64,000 bases of DNA from VXPQ01 sp965116435 (GCA_965116435.1 OZ220686.1:868001-932000), one strand, 5' to 3'; shown: positions 1 through 9,832, numbered from the stretch's first letter. Made by a program: numbers and translations. Notes: generated by a model not told the origin, from the letters alone.

Positions 1-1162
1 CGTACCGGTCGTTGTCCACGGAGAAAAATTCGTAGTACGTACGTATTTCCTGGAGTTGCTTGTAGGTCTGGATCAGCAACCGGGGGTCCCAGAGCCGGAT
101 ATTGTCCACGGCGTCCTGGTTGTTCCGGATATCTTCGATACGGAGCGTATCGTTGGCTTCGTACTCGATTTCCGTCACGTCATGGAGGTTGTACGCCAGC
201 CGGGTCATGGCGATGTTGTGCTCCAGATACGGCTCCTCCAGTTCGAGCTCGTTCGGCTCCACGATAAAATTTTGCACCATGCCGGGAAGCACCATCCGCC
301 CGAGCACCCAGGCCAGCACGGCCACGCCAATCGCAGCGCCCATCATCCGGCGGCTGACGGCCCACCGCGTACTGACGAAAAGGAACACGCCAAGCAACGC
401 CACCGCGGCCAGCGCGATCCACAGCGCGGGCAGCACAATGTGCACATCGGTATACCCCGCCCCGAACACGATCCCCTGCGAGGAAAAAAGAATCTCGTAG
501 CGGTCCAGAAAAAGGCCCGCCGCAAGTAGCAGCAACCAAATCGCAGCATTCAGTTTGAGGTGCGTTCGGACATTCTTGCGGGCCTGTACGCCCTGCCGAA
601 TGCCTTCGAACGTCAGGAGGCGCAGCACCGAGTAGACGCCGAGCAACGCAAGCAGCGTAAGAAAAACGAGCAATGCAAACGAGGTTTGCATCATATCCCA
701 GAACGGGAGCTGGAACATATAGAAGCCGAGGTCCTTCCCGAAAATGGGATCGTTCTGCCCGAACGGCTCGTTCCATAGAAACCGAAGCGATTCGTCCCAC
801 CCCAGATAGAAGGTAAGCGCAAACAGCAGGGCGAAAAACAGCGCGACGCCGGTCAGTATCTTCTTTACGCGGCGGTAGTGCGCCGGATGGCTGAGGTTCA
901 GCTCGATATCCTGCAGGGGCGTGCCAGTGAAGGTCGCCCAGCGCAGTTCTCCGGCCAGCATCCGCGCATTGGCGACCAGAAAAACGCCCGAAATCAAAAA
1001 CGCCAGCACGCCAAGGCTTACCTTGGCCAACTTGAGCGTCCAGAAAACGCCCTCGTACCCCATCTCGCGCATCCACAGCCATTCGAAAATGACGGACGTC
1101 GAAATGCTCAGGACAATAAACGGAACAACGATATACAGCAGAATGCGAAAGCGTCGGGGCAT
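1..1162 (-). CDS. UPF0182 family membrane protein, N-terminal part (runs off left edge)
   Basis: Reading from an ATG at 1162 towards base 1, the frame is open for 387 codons and leaves the window, so the C-terminal half is not visible. The N-terminus carries several hydrophobic segments with short loops, including W/F-rich helices near residues 8-30, 40-65 and 80-105. It is followed by the soluble region typical of UPF0182/COG1615: an 'EEPYLEHNIAMTRLAYNL' stretch and then 'LWDPRLLIQTYKQLQEIRTYY'-like text just before the edge, which is close to the family signature. Family members are about 900 residues, integral inner-membrane proteins of unknown function. No strong Shine-Dalgarno precedes the ATG. 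It is transcribed divergently from the CotH protein at 1333. The Arg/Gly-rich frames overlapping it are not coding. The family call is secure; the function is unknown. Confidence 0.85.
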   Translation of the reverse strand, partial: MPRRFRILLYIVVPFIVLSISTSVIFEWLWMREMGYEGVFWTLKLAKVSLGVLAFLISGVFLVANARMLAGELRWATFTGTPLQDIELNLSHPAHYRRVKKILTGVALFFALLFALTFYLGWDESLRFLWNEPFGQNDPIFGKDLGFYMFQLPFWDMMQTSFALLVFLTLLALLGVYSVLRLLTFEGIRQGVQARKNVRTHLKLNAAIWLLLLAAGLFLDRYEILFSSQGIVFGAGYTDVHIVLPALWIALAAVALLGVFLFVSTRWAVSRRMMGAAIGVAVLAWVLGRMVLPGMVQNFIVEPNELELEEPYLEHNIAMTRLAYNLHDVTEIEYEANDTLRIEDIRNNQDAVDNIRLWDPRLLIQTYKQLQEIRTYYEFFSVDNDRY

Positions 1163-1332
1163 GGGATCGTAATGTGCAGGATGGCGATATGGATGAGACG
1201 GCCCGCGTCCGGGAAACAGGTAAAAAATCCCGCTGTCTTTTGGGGGCGAATTTCCTGTATTTTAGAATGCCTTGGCGGACGTACCCAGAGCATCCTTTGC
1301 AGACAGCGCAATATACCCCTGAAGATTATACG

Positions 1333-4300
1333 ATGAACGGCAGGATTTTGTTGGATTTTTTCCAAAATTTGTTGGATCGATGGCTGGGCGGGCGCCTTTT
1401 GCGGGCGGCCTGGGCGACGCAGGCGGCGCTGCTCTTGCTCGCGCCCGGGACGGCTGCCGCGCAGGACGCCGGGCCGGTCGTAAACGAATTCATGGCGTCG
1501 AACTCGACCACGCTGTACGACGAGGACGGAGACGCTTCGGACTGGATCGAACTGCATAACCCGACCGGACAAGCCATCGACCTGGGCGGATGGACGCTGA
1601 CCGACGACGAGGACGCGCTGGACCAGTGGGTCTTTTCGGACAAAACGCTGAACGCCGGGGAATACTTCGTGGTATTCGCCTCTGGCAAGGATCGCCAGCC
1701 GACCGAGGGCTTCTGGAACAGCGTGGTGCGGCGGGGCGACCGGTTCCGCTATTTTCCGGGCGCGCAGCAGCCGCCCGACGCCTGGAACCAGCCGGGATTC
1801 GACGCCAGCGATTGGGACGAAGGGCCCAGCGCGCTCGGATACGAACGGGAGGCCGGCGGCGCGGACATTCAGACCGAGACGGATATCGAAGGGCTTCTCT
1901 CCCTGTACGCCCGCATCGAATTTACCGTGGAAAATCCGGACGACGTACTCCAGGCGATGCTCCATATGGACTACGACGACGGATTCGTGGCCTACCTGAA
2001 CGGCGAGGAAATCGCCCGGAGCTTCATGCCCTCCAGAACGCCCTCCTTCAACACACTCGCGTCGGGCCTGCACGAGGCCATGATCTACCAGGGCGGCGCC
2101 CCGGAACCGTTTCCCCTGTCGAATCCGCAAAGCCTGCTGCGCGCCGGGTCCAATGTGCTGGCCGTCCAGGTGCACAATGCCAACGAAACCTCCTCGGACC
2201 TTACGCTGATTCCGTTCTTTTCCCTGTACACGGAGCAGGAACCGGCGACGCACCGGGGACCGGCCCCGGAAATCACGTTTGCTTCCCGGAACGAATTTCA
2301 CGCCAATTTTCGCCTGGCCCGCGGCGGCGAATACCTGGCGCTCGCGAACCCGTCCGGGGAGGTCGTATCCGAATTTGCCCCGGAATACCCGGCGCAGCGC
2401 CCCGACGTTTCCTATGGCCTGCTGGACGGCGGATATACCTGGTTCGACGTGCCCACGCCGGGCCGGGCCAACGTCCCGGGCATGAGCGACGTGCTCGAAC
2501 CGCCTACGTTCAGCGCGGCGGGCGCCCTCCTCAAAGAACCCTTCTCGCTGTACCTGTTCCCGGAAACGCCCGGAAGCATCGTCCGCTATACGCTGGACAA
2601 TTCGGACCCTTCGGAAACGAACGGAACGCCCTACGCCGACCCGATCTACATAGACGAAACGACGGTGGTGCGGGCCGCCGCCTTCATGGAGGGCGCCGCG
2701 CCGTCGCCCAGCGTAACGCGCACGTACATCTTCCCGACGGACGTGATCCAGCAATCGCCGGCCAGCATGGCGGCCAAAGGATGGCCTTCGTACTGGGGCG
2801 GCAACGATGTGGATATGGGAATGGACCCGCAGATCGTCGAGGGACAGGAAAACGACGTGCTGGCCGCGCTCTCGGCCGCGCCTTCTTTTTCCATCGTCCT
2901 GCCGCCCGACTCGCTGTTCGACGGCAGCCGCGGCATCTATTCCAATGCGCTTGAGTACGGGCGGGATTGGGAGCGCCCGGCCTCCATCGAACTCATCTAC
3001 CCCCCGGACTTTCCGCCCGAAACCGGGCCCGAGGCGCAGCATGGCGGGCGGGACGGATTCGCAGTGAACGGGGGCGTGCGCATTCGCGGAGGATGGAGTC
3101 GCAACGACGAGAATCCCAAACATGCCTTCCGGCTGTATTTCCGGGGGGAATACGGGCCGGGAACCCTTTCCTACGCGCTCTTCGGCGACGAAGGCGTGGA
3201 CGAATTCGACAAGTTCGACCTGCGCACCGCCCAGAATTATTCGTGGTCGTTCAACGGTTCCGAGGCGAATACCATGCTCCGCGAGGTGTTTTCGCGGGAT
3301 ACCCAGCGCGACATGGGCGTCCCCTACACGCGCAGCCGGTATTACCATCTGTATCTGAACGGGCAATACTGGGGCGTTTTCCAGAGCCAGGAACGATCCG
3401 ACCACTGGCACGGCGCGGCCTACCTCGGGGGGAGGCCGGACGACTACGATGTCGTGAAATCCGCCGGCCTGGACGGAGGCTATACCGTGGAAGTGACGGC
3501 GGGCAAGATCGACGACTGGCGCCTGCTGTACGACGAGGTAAACCGGCTGGCTGCGCTCGCCGACGCAGAGGAGCGCGACGCCCTCTACATGAAGTTGCAA
3601 GGCCTGAACCCGGACGGCTCGCGCAACCCGGACTACCCGGCGCTGCTGGACGCGGACAACCTGATCCAGTACATGCTCGTCATCTTCTGGACCGGGAACA
3701 CGGATGCGCCGATTACGCCCTTCGACGGCACGAACAATTTCTTCGGCGTCCGGGCGCGGAACGGCGAACGCGGCTTCGTCTGGTTCGCGCACGATGGCGA
3801 GCATTCGCTTTTTTCGACGTCCCGGTTCGGAAGCGGGCACAACCGGACCGGTCCCTTCCCGGCGGGAGATCAGTTTCAGTTCAGCAATCCGCAGTGGATT
3901 CATCAGCAACTGATGGGGTCGAGCGAATACCGGCTTCGGTTTGCGGACCTCGCGCAACGGCATTTGTCTGGAGACGGGGCCTTGACCGGCGAGGCGGCGG
4001 TGGCCCGCTGGGATGCGCGGGCAGACGAGGTCCGCGCGATCATTCTTGCAGAATCGGCCCGGTGGGGGGATTCCAAACGGGAGCCGCCGCTCACGATAGA
4101 CGACTGGCGCCGGGAAGTTGCGTCGGTGCGGGGCGGATTCCTGTCGGCGCGGACGCCCGTCGTGCTGGAGCAGCTCAAGCAAACTTCGCGGTATGCCCTG
4201 GGCAACCCGGCAGACGGGCTGGAGTCGGCTCCGCTGTATCCGGCGGTGGACGCACCCGTATTCAGCCATCCGGAAGGCGCGTCGTCCGACCCCTTTACGC

Positions 4301-6276
4301 TGACCATGCAGGCCCCGTCGGGCGGAACCATTTTCTATACGCTGGACGGCAACGATCCCCGACGGATCGGCGGAGCCGTAGCGGCGGGGGCCATGGAATA
4401 CGGCGAGGCGGGCGTGGCGATGGCCGGGTACAACCGGGTGATGGCGCGGGCACGGACGGACGACGGCGCATGGTCGGCGCTGGAAGAGGCCGAATACTTT
4501 GCGGGCGTCGCCGCCCCCATCGCCTCGCACATTGTCGTTTCGGAAATTCATTACAATCCGACGGAGCCGACCGAGGAAGAGATTGCGGCGGGATTCGACA
4601 ACAACGACGACTTCGAATTCATTGAACTGCACAATCCCTCCGGCGAGGCGGCGGCGCTGGGCGGGCTGGCCTTTACGGAAGGCATTGCGTTCGCCTTCGG
4701 CGACGAGACGCTGGCGCCGGGCGCCCGGATCGTGGTGGCCGCAAGCGAACGCGCTTTCCGCATGCGGTACGGCCCGGGGGCGCATGTGGCGGGAAGCTAC
4801 GCCTCCGGACGGCTCAATAACGGCGGCGAAACGCTTGTGCTCAGCAACGCAACCGGAGACATCCTGGCCCGCATCGACTACGCCGACGGCGGCGGGTGGC
4901 CGGCGCGGGCGGACGGCGGCGGCAGTTCGCTGACGCTGGACCCCGCACGCGCAGACGATCCGGGGCGGGCCGCCGCGTGGCGGGCCAGCGTGGAATACGG
5001 GGGGTCGCCGGGCGCAGCGGGGCGCATCGCATTCCGGGACGTGATCATCAACGAGGCGCTGGCGCACAGCGACCCGCCGGACGTAGACGCCGTAGAACTC
5101 TACAACCCCACGACGAGTCCGGTCGATCTTGGCGGGTGGCTGCTCAGCGACGGCGAACCGCTGGACAAATACCGCATCCCGGAGGGCGTGGTCCTTGAGG
5201 CGGGCGGATACCTGGTCCTGGACGAACATGATTTCAATGCCGCAAACGCCGACAATGGCTTTGCCTTCAACAGCGCGTACGGGGACCGGATCCGGCTCGT
5301 GGCTACGGACGCAGCGGGGCGCCCCGCTCTGTTCGCCGACGAGGCGGCCTTCGGCGCCACCCGCACCGGCGTAACGATCGGGCGGCCCGAGGATACGGGA
5401 GACGCCTTTGTACCCCTTGCGGAACCTACGCTGGGCGGACCCAACAGTGCAGCCCGAACGCCGCAGGTCGTCTTCCGGGAAATCATGTATCACCCCCCTG
5501 GCAACAACCCGAATCTCGAATATGTCGCCCTGTACAATGCGGGCGACGAGACGGCAAACCTGGCGGGATGGACCTTGCGAAAAGGCGTGGATTTCGCATT
5601 CCCGGACGACACTCGGATCGCGCCGGGAGACAGCCTGTTCGTGACCGCCTTCGATCCTGCCGCCGAGCCCGAAAGCGCCGCCACGTTCCGGCTGGCGTAC
5701 GGATGGGACGACGCCCGCCGATTGATCGGGGGTTGGGACGGGCGCCTGGCCAACGACGGCGAAACGCTCGACCTGAATAGCCCGGACGATCCCCCGGAAG
5801 ACGACCCGTCGTTCGTCCCGGAAACGCTGGAAGAGCGGGTTACGTGGAGCGATGCGGCGCCCTGGCCCGAAAGCGCGGACGGCGGAGGGAGCGCGCTGCG
5901 CCGGACAAACGTCGCCGGACTCGGCAGCGATCCGGCGAACTGGACCACGATCCCGCGCATGTTCGTCGTGCGCGAGATCGAACGCCCGCCCGACCCGCCG
6001 ACAGTGTTCGGAGAATATGTGCTGTCGCCAGCGTATCCCAACCCGACGCAGGGCATGTCCCGCGCCGACCTGACCGTAGGCGAAACGCAGCATGTCCGCG
6101 CCACGCTATACGACATGCTTGGACGCGAGGTCTACCGCGTGCTGGACGGCACGGTGCGCTCCGAAACCATCGAAGCGCTCGTCGTGGACGGGGCGAACTT
6201 GGCAAGCGGCGTCTATATCCTCCGCATCCGGGGCGAAAATTTCTCCGCCATGCGGTCCTTTGCGGTAGTGCGGTAG
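1333..6276 (+). CDS. Secreted CotH-kinase/lamin-tail-domain protein with T9SS sorting tail
   Basis: A predicted exported protein of 1647 residues. I start at the ATG at 1333 because it is followed by a signal peptide ending around AAAQ (residue 44); the longer frame upstream lacks signal character. Domains in order: lamin-tail domain (LTD) about 49-121; a beta-sandwich about 140-300; a chitobiase-C-like Ig domain about 400-450 (IVRYTLDNSDPSE); a CotH-type domain about 510-820 (HAFRLYFRGEYG, NGQYWGVFQSQE); a second chitobiase-like domain near 995 (FYTLDGNDPRR); and three more LTDs from about 1065, 1235 and 1378. The last about 85 residues (SPAYPNPTQG to FAVVR) are a type A T9SS sorting domain, so export through the type IX system and surface attachment or release is expected. 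CotH domains are atypical protein kinases in spore coats; whether this one phosphorylates anything is unknown. Monocistronic. Confidence 0.9.
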   Translation: MNGRILLDFFQNLLDRWLGGRLLRAAWATQAALLLLAPGTAAAQDAGPVVNEFMASNSTTLYDEDGDASDWIELHNPTGQAIDLGGWTLTDDEDALDQWVFSDKTLNAGEYFVVFASGKDRQPTEGFWNSVVRRGDRFRYFPGAQQPPDAWNQPGFDASDWDEGPSALGYEREAGGADIQTETDIEGLLSLYARIEFTVENPDDVLQAMLHMDYDDGFVAYLNGEEIARSFMPSRTPSFNTLASGLHEAMIYQGGAPEPFPLSNPQSLLRAGSNVLAVQVHNANETSSDLTLIPFFSLYTEQEPATHRGPAPEITFASRNEFHANFRLARGGEYLALANPSGEVVSEFAPEYPAQRPDVSYGLLDGGYTWFDVPTPGRANVPGMSDVLEPPTFSAAGALLKEPFSLYLFPETPGSIVRYTLDNSDPSETNGTPYADPIYIDETTVVRAAAFMEGAAPSPSVTRTYIFPTDVIQQSPASMAAKGWPSYWGGNDVDMGMDPQIVEGQENDVLAALSAAPSFSIVLPPDSLFDGSRGIYSNALEYGRDWERPASIELIYPPDFPPETGPEAQHGGRDGFAVNGGVRIRGGWSRNDENPKHAFRLYFRGEYGPGTLSYALFGDEGVDEFDKFDLRTAQNYSWSFNGSEANTMLREVFSRDTQRDMGVPYTRSRYYHLYLNGQYWGVFQSQERSDHWHGAAYLGGRPDDYDVVKSAGLDGGYTVEVTAGKIDDWRLLYDEVNRLAALADAEERDALYMKLQGLNPDGSRNPDYPALLDADNLIQYMLVIFWTGNTDAPITPFDGTNNFFGVRARNGERGFVWFAHDGEHSLFSTSRFGSGHNRTGPFPAGDQFQFSNPQWIHQQLMGSSEYRLRFADLAQRHLSGDGALTGEAAVARWDARADEVRAIILAESARWGDSKREPPLTIDDWRREVASVRGGFLSARTPVVLEQLKQTSRYALGNPADGLESAPLYPAVDAPVFSHPEGASSDPFTLTMQAPSGGTIFYTLDGNDPRRIGGAVAAGAMEYGEAGVAMAGYNRVMARARTDDGAWSALEEAEYFAGVAAPIASHIVVSEIHYNPTEPTEEEIAAGFDNNDDFEFIELHNPSGEAAALGGLAFTEGIAFAFGDETLAPGARIVVAASERAFRMRYGPGAHVAGSYASGRLNNGGETLVLSNATGDILARIDYADGGGWPARADGGGSSLTLDPARADDPGRAAAWRASVEYGGSPGAAGRIAFRDVIINEALAHSDPPDVDAVELYNPTTSPVDLGGWLLSDGEPLDKYRIPEGVVLEAGGYLVLDEHDFNAANADNGFAFNSAYGDRIRLVATDAAGRPALFADEAAFGATRTGVTIGRPEDTGDAFVPLAEPTLGGPNSAARTPQVVFREIMYHPPGNNPNLEYVALYNAGDETANLAGWTLRKGVDFAFPDDTRIAPGDSLFVTAFDPAAEPESAATFRLAYGWDDARRLIGGWDGRLANDGETLDLNSPDDPPEDDPSFVPETLEERVTWSDAAPWPESADGGGSALRRTNVAGLGSDPANWTTIPRMFVVREIERPPDPPTVFGEYVLSPAYPNPTQGMSRADLTVGETQHVRATLYDMLGREVYRVLDGTVRSETIEALVVDGANLASGVYILRIRGENFSAMRSFAVVR

Positions 6277-6365
6277 CGCGGCAGGAGAACCAGAGGCCGG
6301 GCGGCGCCCGCAACGTCAGGGCGCGGCCTGCCCGAAAAAGCCTTTCCCGGGGCAGGCGTCCAAAA

Positions 6366-7133
6366 TCACTCGTGCTCCTTCACAAAGATATTCCGAAACT
6401 GCACAAGGGAGGGCGGGCTTACCCATTCCCCGGCGTCGTTCTTGTGGCCATGGTGCTGCAATCCGATGGGGCCGCAATCGGGAATTTCATTCAGGAAAAT
6501 GCGGTCGATCACGAGCTGGCCGTTGATCCAGATGGTCATGAACGAGCCCCGTACGACGATTTTCGAGGTATTCCATTCCCCGATCGCATGGTCCGCATGG
6601 ACGAGCGGCAGGGCGGCCCGGCGGACTTCCGGCGGCTGGTTCCGATCCATGCGGTAGCCATACACTTCCCCGGAGCCGTACGGCCAGTTCCAGATGTTGT
6701 GCTGGGCCTTGCCGTGGCCGCGCGGGAGAATGCCGGAATCGGAGTCGGGCACCGCCATCACCATGGCCTTGCCGTCCTGATCCTGCTTGTGCGTCCCGTC
6801 CGCCAGGATGATGGGCACATTCGGATTCGTGTACGGCTCCACGGTCGTAATGCGCCAGTCGATCTTCAGCGTGTAATCGCAGTAGTCTTTTTCCGTCCAG
6901 AGGCTCTTGTCTCCTTCGGCCTCGCTTTCCGCATCGTAGTCGATGACGCCGTCCATCACCTTCCAGTGGCCGCCGTCCCCTTCGGGAATGACCCAGCCGT
7001 CGAGATTTTCTCCATTGAATATGGACGTATAGCCTTCGGGCGCCTGCATCTGGGCCTGGGCGACTTGCGGCGTAGCACAAAGCGCAAGCAACAGAATCAT
7101 GCAAAGCGAACGTGCACAGCGTATTGATTTCAT
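6366..7133 (-). CDS. Secreted DUF1080 (3-keto-disaccharide hydrolase family) protein
   Basis: 255 residues. A signal peptide (Lys/Arg start, leucine-rich core, cleavage near AQAQ about residue 28) is followed by one concanavalin-like DUF1080 domain. Diagnostic text includes 'YTSIFNGENLDGW' near the mature N-terminus, 'WTEKDYCDYTLKIDWR', 'DSGILPRG' and the closing 'VQFRNIFVKEH'. The family contains periplasmic hydrolases that cleave 3-keto-disaccharides and 3-keto-glycosides. It lies downstream of an MFS transporter and a Gfo/Idh/MocA oxidoreductase on the same strand, which fits a pathway where an oxidoreductase makes or consumes 3-keto sugars and DUF1080 cleaves them. The 154-bp gap to the transporter leaves room for a separate promoter. 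The substrate is not deducible. Confidence 0.88.
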   Translation of the reverse strand: MKSIRCARSLCMILLLALCATPQVAQAQMQAPEGYTSIFNGENLDGWVIPEGDGGHWKVMDGVIDYDAESEAEGDKSLWTEKDYCDYTLKIDWRITTVEPYTNPNVPIILADGTHKQDQDGKAMVMAVPDSDSGILPRGHGKAQHNIWNWPYGSGEVYGYRMDRNQPPEVRRAALPLVHADHAIGEWNTSKIVVRGSFMTIWINGQLVIDRIFLNEIPDCGPIGLQHHGHKNDAGEWVSPPSLVQFRNIFVKEHE

Positions 7134-7287
7134 GACGTCGGGGTCTGGAATGGGATGAATGATGAAATACGGGGTGACATGCGCACGCGGAGCGCCGCCG
7201 GATGGTCTGAGTGATTCAGAGGGTCCAGCGGCGCTCCGCCGCGCGTTGCAACGGATAGCGAGGCGGGCGGTTGCCCGAAATGCGGCG

Positions 7288-8691
7288 CTAAAACTCAGCG
7301 AGGTCTTCCTCTCCGCCGGCCTCTTCCTCCGTCTTGAGTTCGACGGCCTTGTACCCGCCCTTCGACCGGAAGTACAGTATCAGCAGGACATAGCACACGA
7401 ACATGAAGCCCGGGAGCCATGCGACGCGCTGCAACGCCAACTGACTTGCCGTTGATTGCACAGCCACGACCCGTTCCTGATCTTCCGGGGGCAACAGCGC
7501 TACGGCATCGTGGTCCAGCGGACGATAGGGCACAGTCCCAAGCAAGGCGGTACGCTCCTCGCCAAGTATCTGGTCGCTGAGGTCTGTAACCTGCGCCTCT
7601 ACCTGGTTGGTAATGGAGTTTTCCTGTATGGCGCCGATCATCAGACCGCCAAGCGAACCCGCCGCAAGCATGCCCACGCCGGCGATCGTGTTGATCGTCA
7701 TGGCGCCGCCCTGCGGAAACCGCTCGGATACCACGCCCAGCGTCGTGGGCCAGAAGAACGTCTTGCCAAGACCATAGAGGGTCGCGGCGAAAAATACCGC
7801 CAGAATCGCCGCTCCCGCCTGCGAAAGCGCAACGAGGCCCAGGCAAGCAACGGCGGCGCTGCACGCCAAGAGACCCAACGGATTGATCCGGTGCACGATC
7901 GGCCCCGCAAAGAAGCGAAGCACGAACATGATGGCCGAGGTGTACACGAGCACCCACAACGGATGCACGGGGGTATTGCTCAGTACGCTTTCCATCAGCG
8001 CCGTAATCCAGCCATCCGTGCCCAGTTCCGTGATGGCCAACGGAACCATGATAACCAGCATAATGAGAAAGACAGGGTGGAGCATGGCCTTGAGCATGCC
8101 GCTATACTTGACGCCCGCCGCCACGCGCTCCTGCACCGGCCAGGTTTCCCGAACCAGCATCCAGCCGTAGACCAGCGTGGGCAGAATCACGAACGACACC
8201 TGCCAGCGCCAGCCGATGTCGCCCACCGCAATGAGCAAAATGCCCCCCGCCACCAGGCCGCCCGGCCAGCCCGCATGCAATATATTCAGGTGGTGCGTCT
8301 TGGAATTGGGATACAGGGTGGCCACCGCCGGGTTGACGACCGCCTCCACGATGCCGTTCGCCAGCGCCAGAATGAATGTCCCGATGTAAAGCACCCAGAA
8401 CGGATCGCCTATGTGTCCGGCGCATATCGTCACGAGCGCAGAGAGAATATGCCCTGCGCAGGCGATGCGGATCGACGTATGATACCCGATCTTGTCGATG
8501 ATCAGACTGAACAGAATGATGGTGAGCGGGAAGCCCAGAACGCCCGCCCCGCTAATCCATCCCAACTCTACGCCGCTCAGATTGAATTCCGTACCCCATT
8601 GACTAAGGAGTCCACCTCGAATAACGAAGCCGAAAGCCGTGGCGACCAGCGCCACGATGCTTCCCACGAAAAGACGTTGTTTGTTGACCAT
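7288..8691 (-). CDS. MFS transporter, probably sugar or sugar-acid
   Basis: 467 residues with about 12 hydrophobic segments in two bundles. The first starts 'FVGSIVALVATAFGFVIRGG', and the loop after TM2 has a 'DKIGYHTSIR' motif that matches the MFS loop-2 signature. Text such as 'HAGWPGGLVAGG' and 'FFWPTTLGVVSERFPQGGA' resembles transporters found next to sugar oxidoreductases in Bacteroidota. An unusually long hydrophilic insert of about 65 residues (about 355-425) precedes the last membrane helix, and the C-terminal tail is acidic. The gene starts 31 bp downstream of the Gfo/Idh/MocA gene, so co-transcription is likely. Its likely role is uptake of the sugar handled by the neighbouring enzymes; the substrate is unknown. 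Confidence 0.87.
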   Translation of the reverse strand: MVNKQRLFVGSIVALVATAFGFVIRGGLLSQWGTEFNLSGVELGWISGAGVLGFPLTIILFSLIIDKIGYHTSIRIACAGHILSALVTICAGHIGDPFWVLYIGTFILALANGIVEAVVNPAVATLYPNSKTHHLNILHAGWPGGLVAGGILLIAVGDIGWRWQVSFVILPTLVYGWMLVRETWPVQERVAAGVKYSGMLKAMLHPVFLIMLVIMVPLAITELGTDGWITALMESVLSNTPVHPLWVLVYTSAIMFVLRFFAGPIVHRINPLGLLACSAAVACLGLVALSQAGAAILAVFFAATLYGLGKTFFWPTTLGVVSERFPQGGAMTINTIAGVGMLAAGSLGGLMIGAIQENSITNQVEAQVTDLSDQILGEERTALLGTVPYRPLDHDAVALLPPEDQERVVAVQSTASQLALQRVAWLPGFMFVCYVLLILYFRSKGGYKAVELKTEEEAGGEEDLAEF

Positions 8692-8722
8692 GATCGTGTT
8701 GCAGAGTAAATGAAAAGGAGGG

Positions 8723-9832
8723 TCAGGAAACGGCGGGGATGTCGATGCGCCGCCCGCCTTGCATGGCCGATTCGTGGGCGCAAATGCCCGTCATCGTCCA
8801 GTTGGCGGCGGCCGCCGCGTCGGCAACCGCCTCGCGGTCTTCGAGAATAGCCCGAAGAAATTCGTGAACCATGTGCGGGTGCGACCCGCCGTGCCCGCCC
8901 CCCTGAATGAAGGACGTATGTTCGTGTTCGTCGTCGTACACGCCCCCGGTGGTAAACGGCGCAATTTCGTCGGGAAGCAGGTGGGCGTAGTCGGGTACCT
9001 CAATGCGCTCGGCGTCCTCGTATCCGGAATAGACGACCGGGCCGTCCCCGATCGTTTGCTCCCACTCGAACGAGCTTTCCGTGCCGTACACGTCAAAGCT
9101 TTCCCGGTACTGCCGGATGGTGTTGAAAAGGGACCGGGTCACCTCGCAGGACAGGTCCGAGTCCGCCATCGACACCAGCGCAGACTCGACGGCGAAGGGG
9201 GAACCGTAGGGCGCAATATAATCTTCCTGAATGCGCCCAGAGCCAAAGCACACGACGGATTCGGCGTACGCGCCGGCAAGCAGCAAGAGCGGACTCACCG
9301 CGTGCGTGGCGTAGTGCATGGGCGGAAATCCGTACCAATAGGCGGGCCAGCCGGGCAGGCCCATATTCTGCTGATGCGATCCGCGTAAAAATTGTATTTT
9401 CCCAAGGTGCCCCGATTCGAGCAGTTCGCGGGCATACAGAAATTCCCGGGTATAAATGGCCGTCTCCATCATCATATATACCTTGCCGCTGCGGCGACGG
9501 GCCTCCGCGATCCGAAGGCATTCGTCCACAGTGGTCGCCATGGGCACGGTGCAGGCCGTATGCTTGCCCGCCTCCAGCGCCGCGAGAGACATGGGCGCAT
9601 GCGCCGCAATCGGGGTGTTGATGTGCACAGCATCCACATCGGGATCCGCAAGAAGCGCTTCGTACTCCGTATAGCGCCGCTCCACGCCGAATTGCTCTCC
9701 AATCTCGTTCAATCCTTTTTCGTCTCGCTTGCAAATCGCCCACAGCTCCGCATTGGGATGACGTTGATAAATGGGTATGAATTCGGCGCCGAAGCCCAGT
9801 CCGACGACCGCAACGTTGATTTTGTCCGGCAT
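8723..9832 (-). CDS. Gfo/Idh/MocA family oxidoreductase with altered EKP motif
   Basis: 369 residues. The N-terminal Rossmann fold starts 'INVAVVGLGFGAEF', a GxGxxG-type dinucleotide site. The middle has 'DVDAVHINTPIAAHAPMSLAALEAGKH', normal for the family. Where most members have the catalytic E-K-P after the Cys, this protein reads ACTVPMATT (about residues 93-101), so the usual Lys is replaced by Val. The C-terminal alpha/beta domain contains 'PPMHYATHAVSPLLLL', with a His in the usual catalytic helix, and a His-rich loop (GGGHGGSHPHMVHEF) near residue 320. It is the first gene of the run towards the MFS transporter and DUF1080 protein. Family members use NAD(P) to oxidise or reduce sugars; the EKP change makes a non-standard mechanism or a non-redox role possible. 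Confidence 0.87.
   Translation of the reverse strand: MPDKINVAVVGLGFGAEFIPIYQRHPNAELWAICKRDEKGLNEIGEQFGVERRYTEYEALLADPDVDAVHINTPIAAHAPMSLAALEAGKHTACTVPMATTVDECLRIAEARRRSGKVYMMMETAIYTREFLYARELLESGHLGKIQFLRGSHQQNMGLPGWPAYWYGFPPMHYATHAVSPLLLLAGAYAESVVCFGSGRIQEDYIAPYGSPFAVESALVSMADSDLSCEVTRSLFNTIRQYRESFDVYGTESSFEWEQTIGDGPVVYSGYEDAERIEVPDYAHLLPDEIAPFTTGGVYDDEHEHTSFIQGGGHGGSHPHMVHEFLRAILEDREAVADAAAAANWTMTGICAHESAMQGGRRIDIPAVS

Noticed and set aside
180..1082. 300-residue minus-strand frame overlapping the UPF0182 gene
   Set aside because: Its composition (Arg, Gly, Cys) is typical of a shadow frame, while the other minus frame gives the recognisable UPF0182 sequence.
1108..6093. Very long minus-strand open frame opposite the CotH protein
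   Set aside because: It is Arg/Val/Gly-rich with no domain, signal or conserved motif, and mirrors a real gene with strong domain evidence; it is an effect of high GC.
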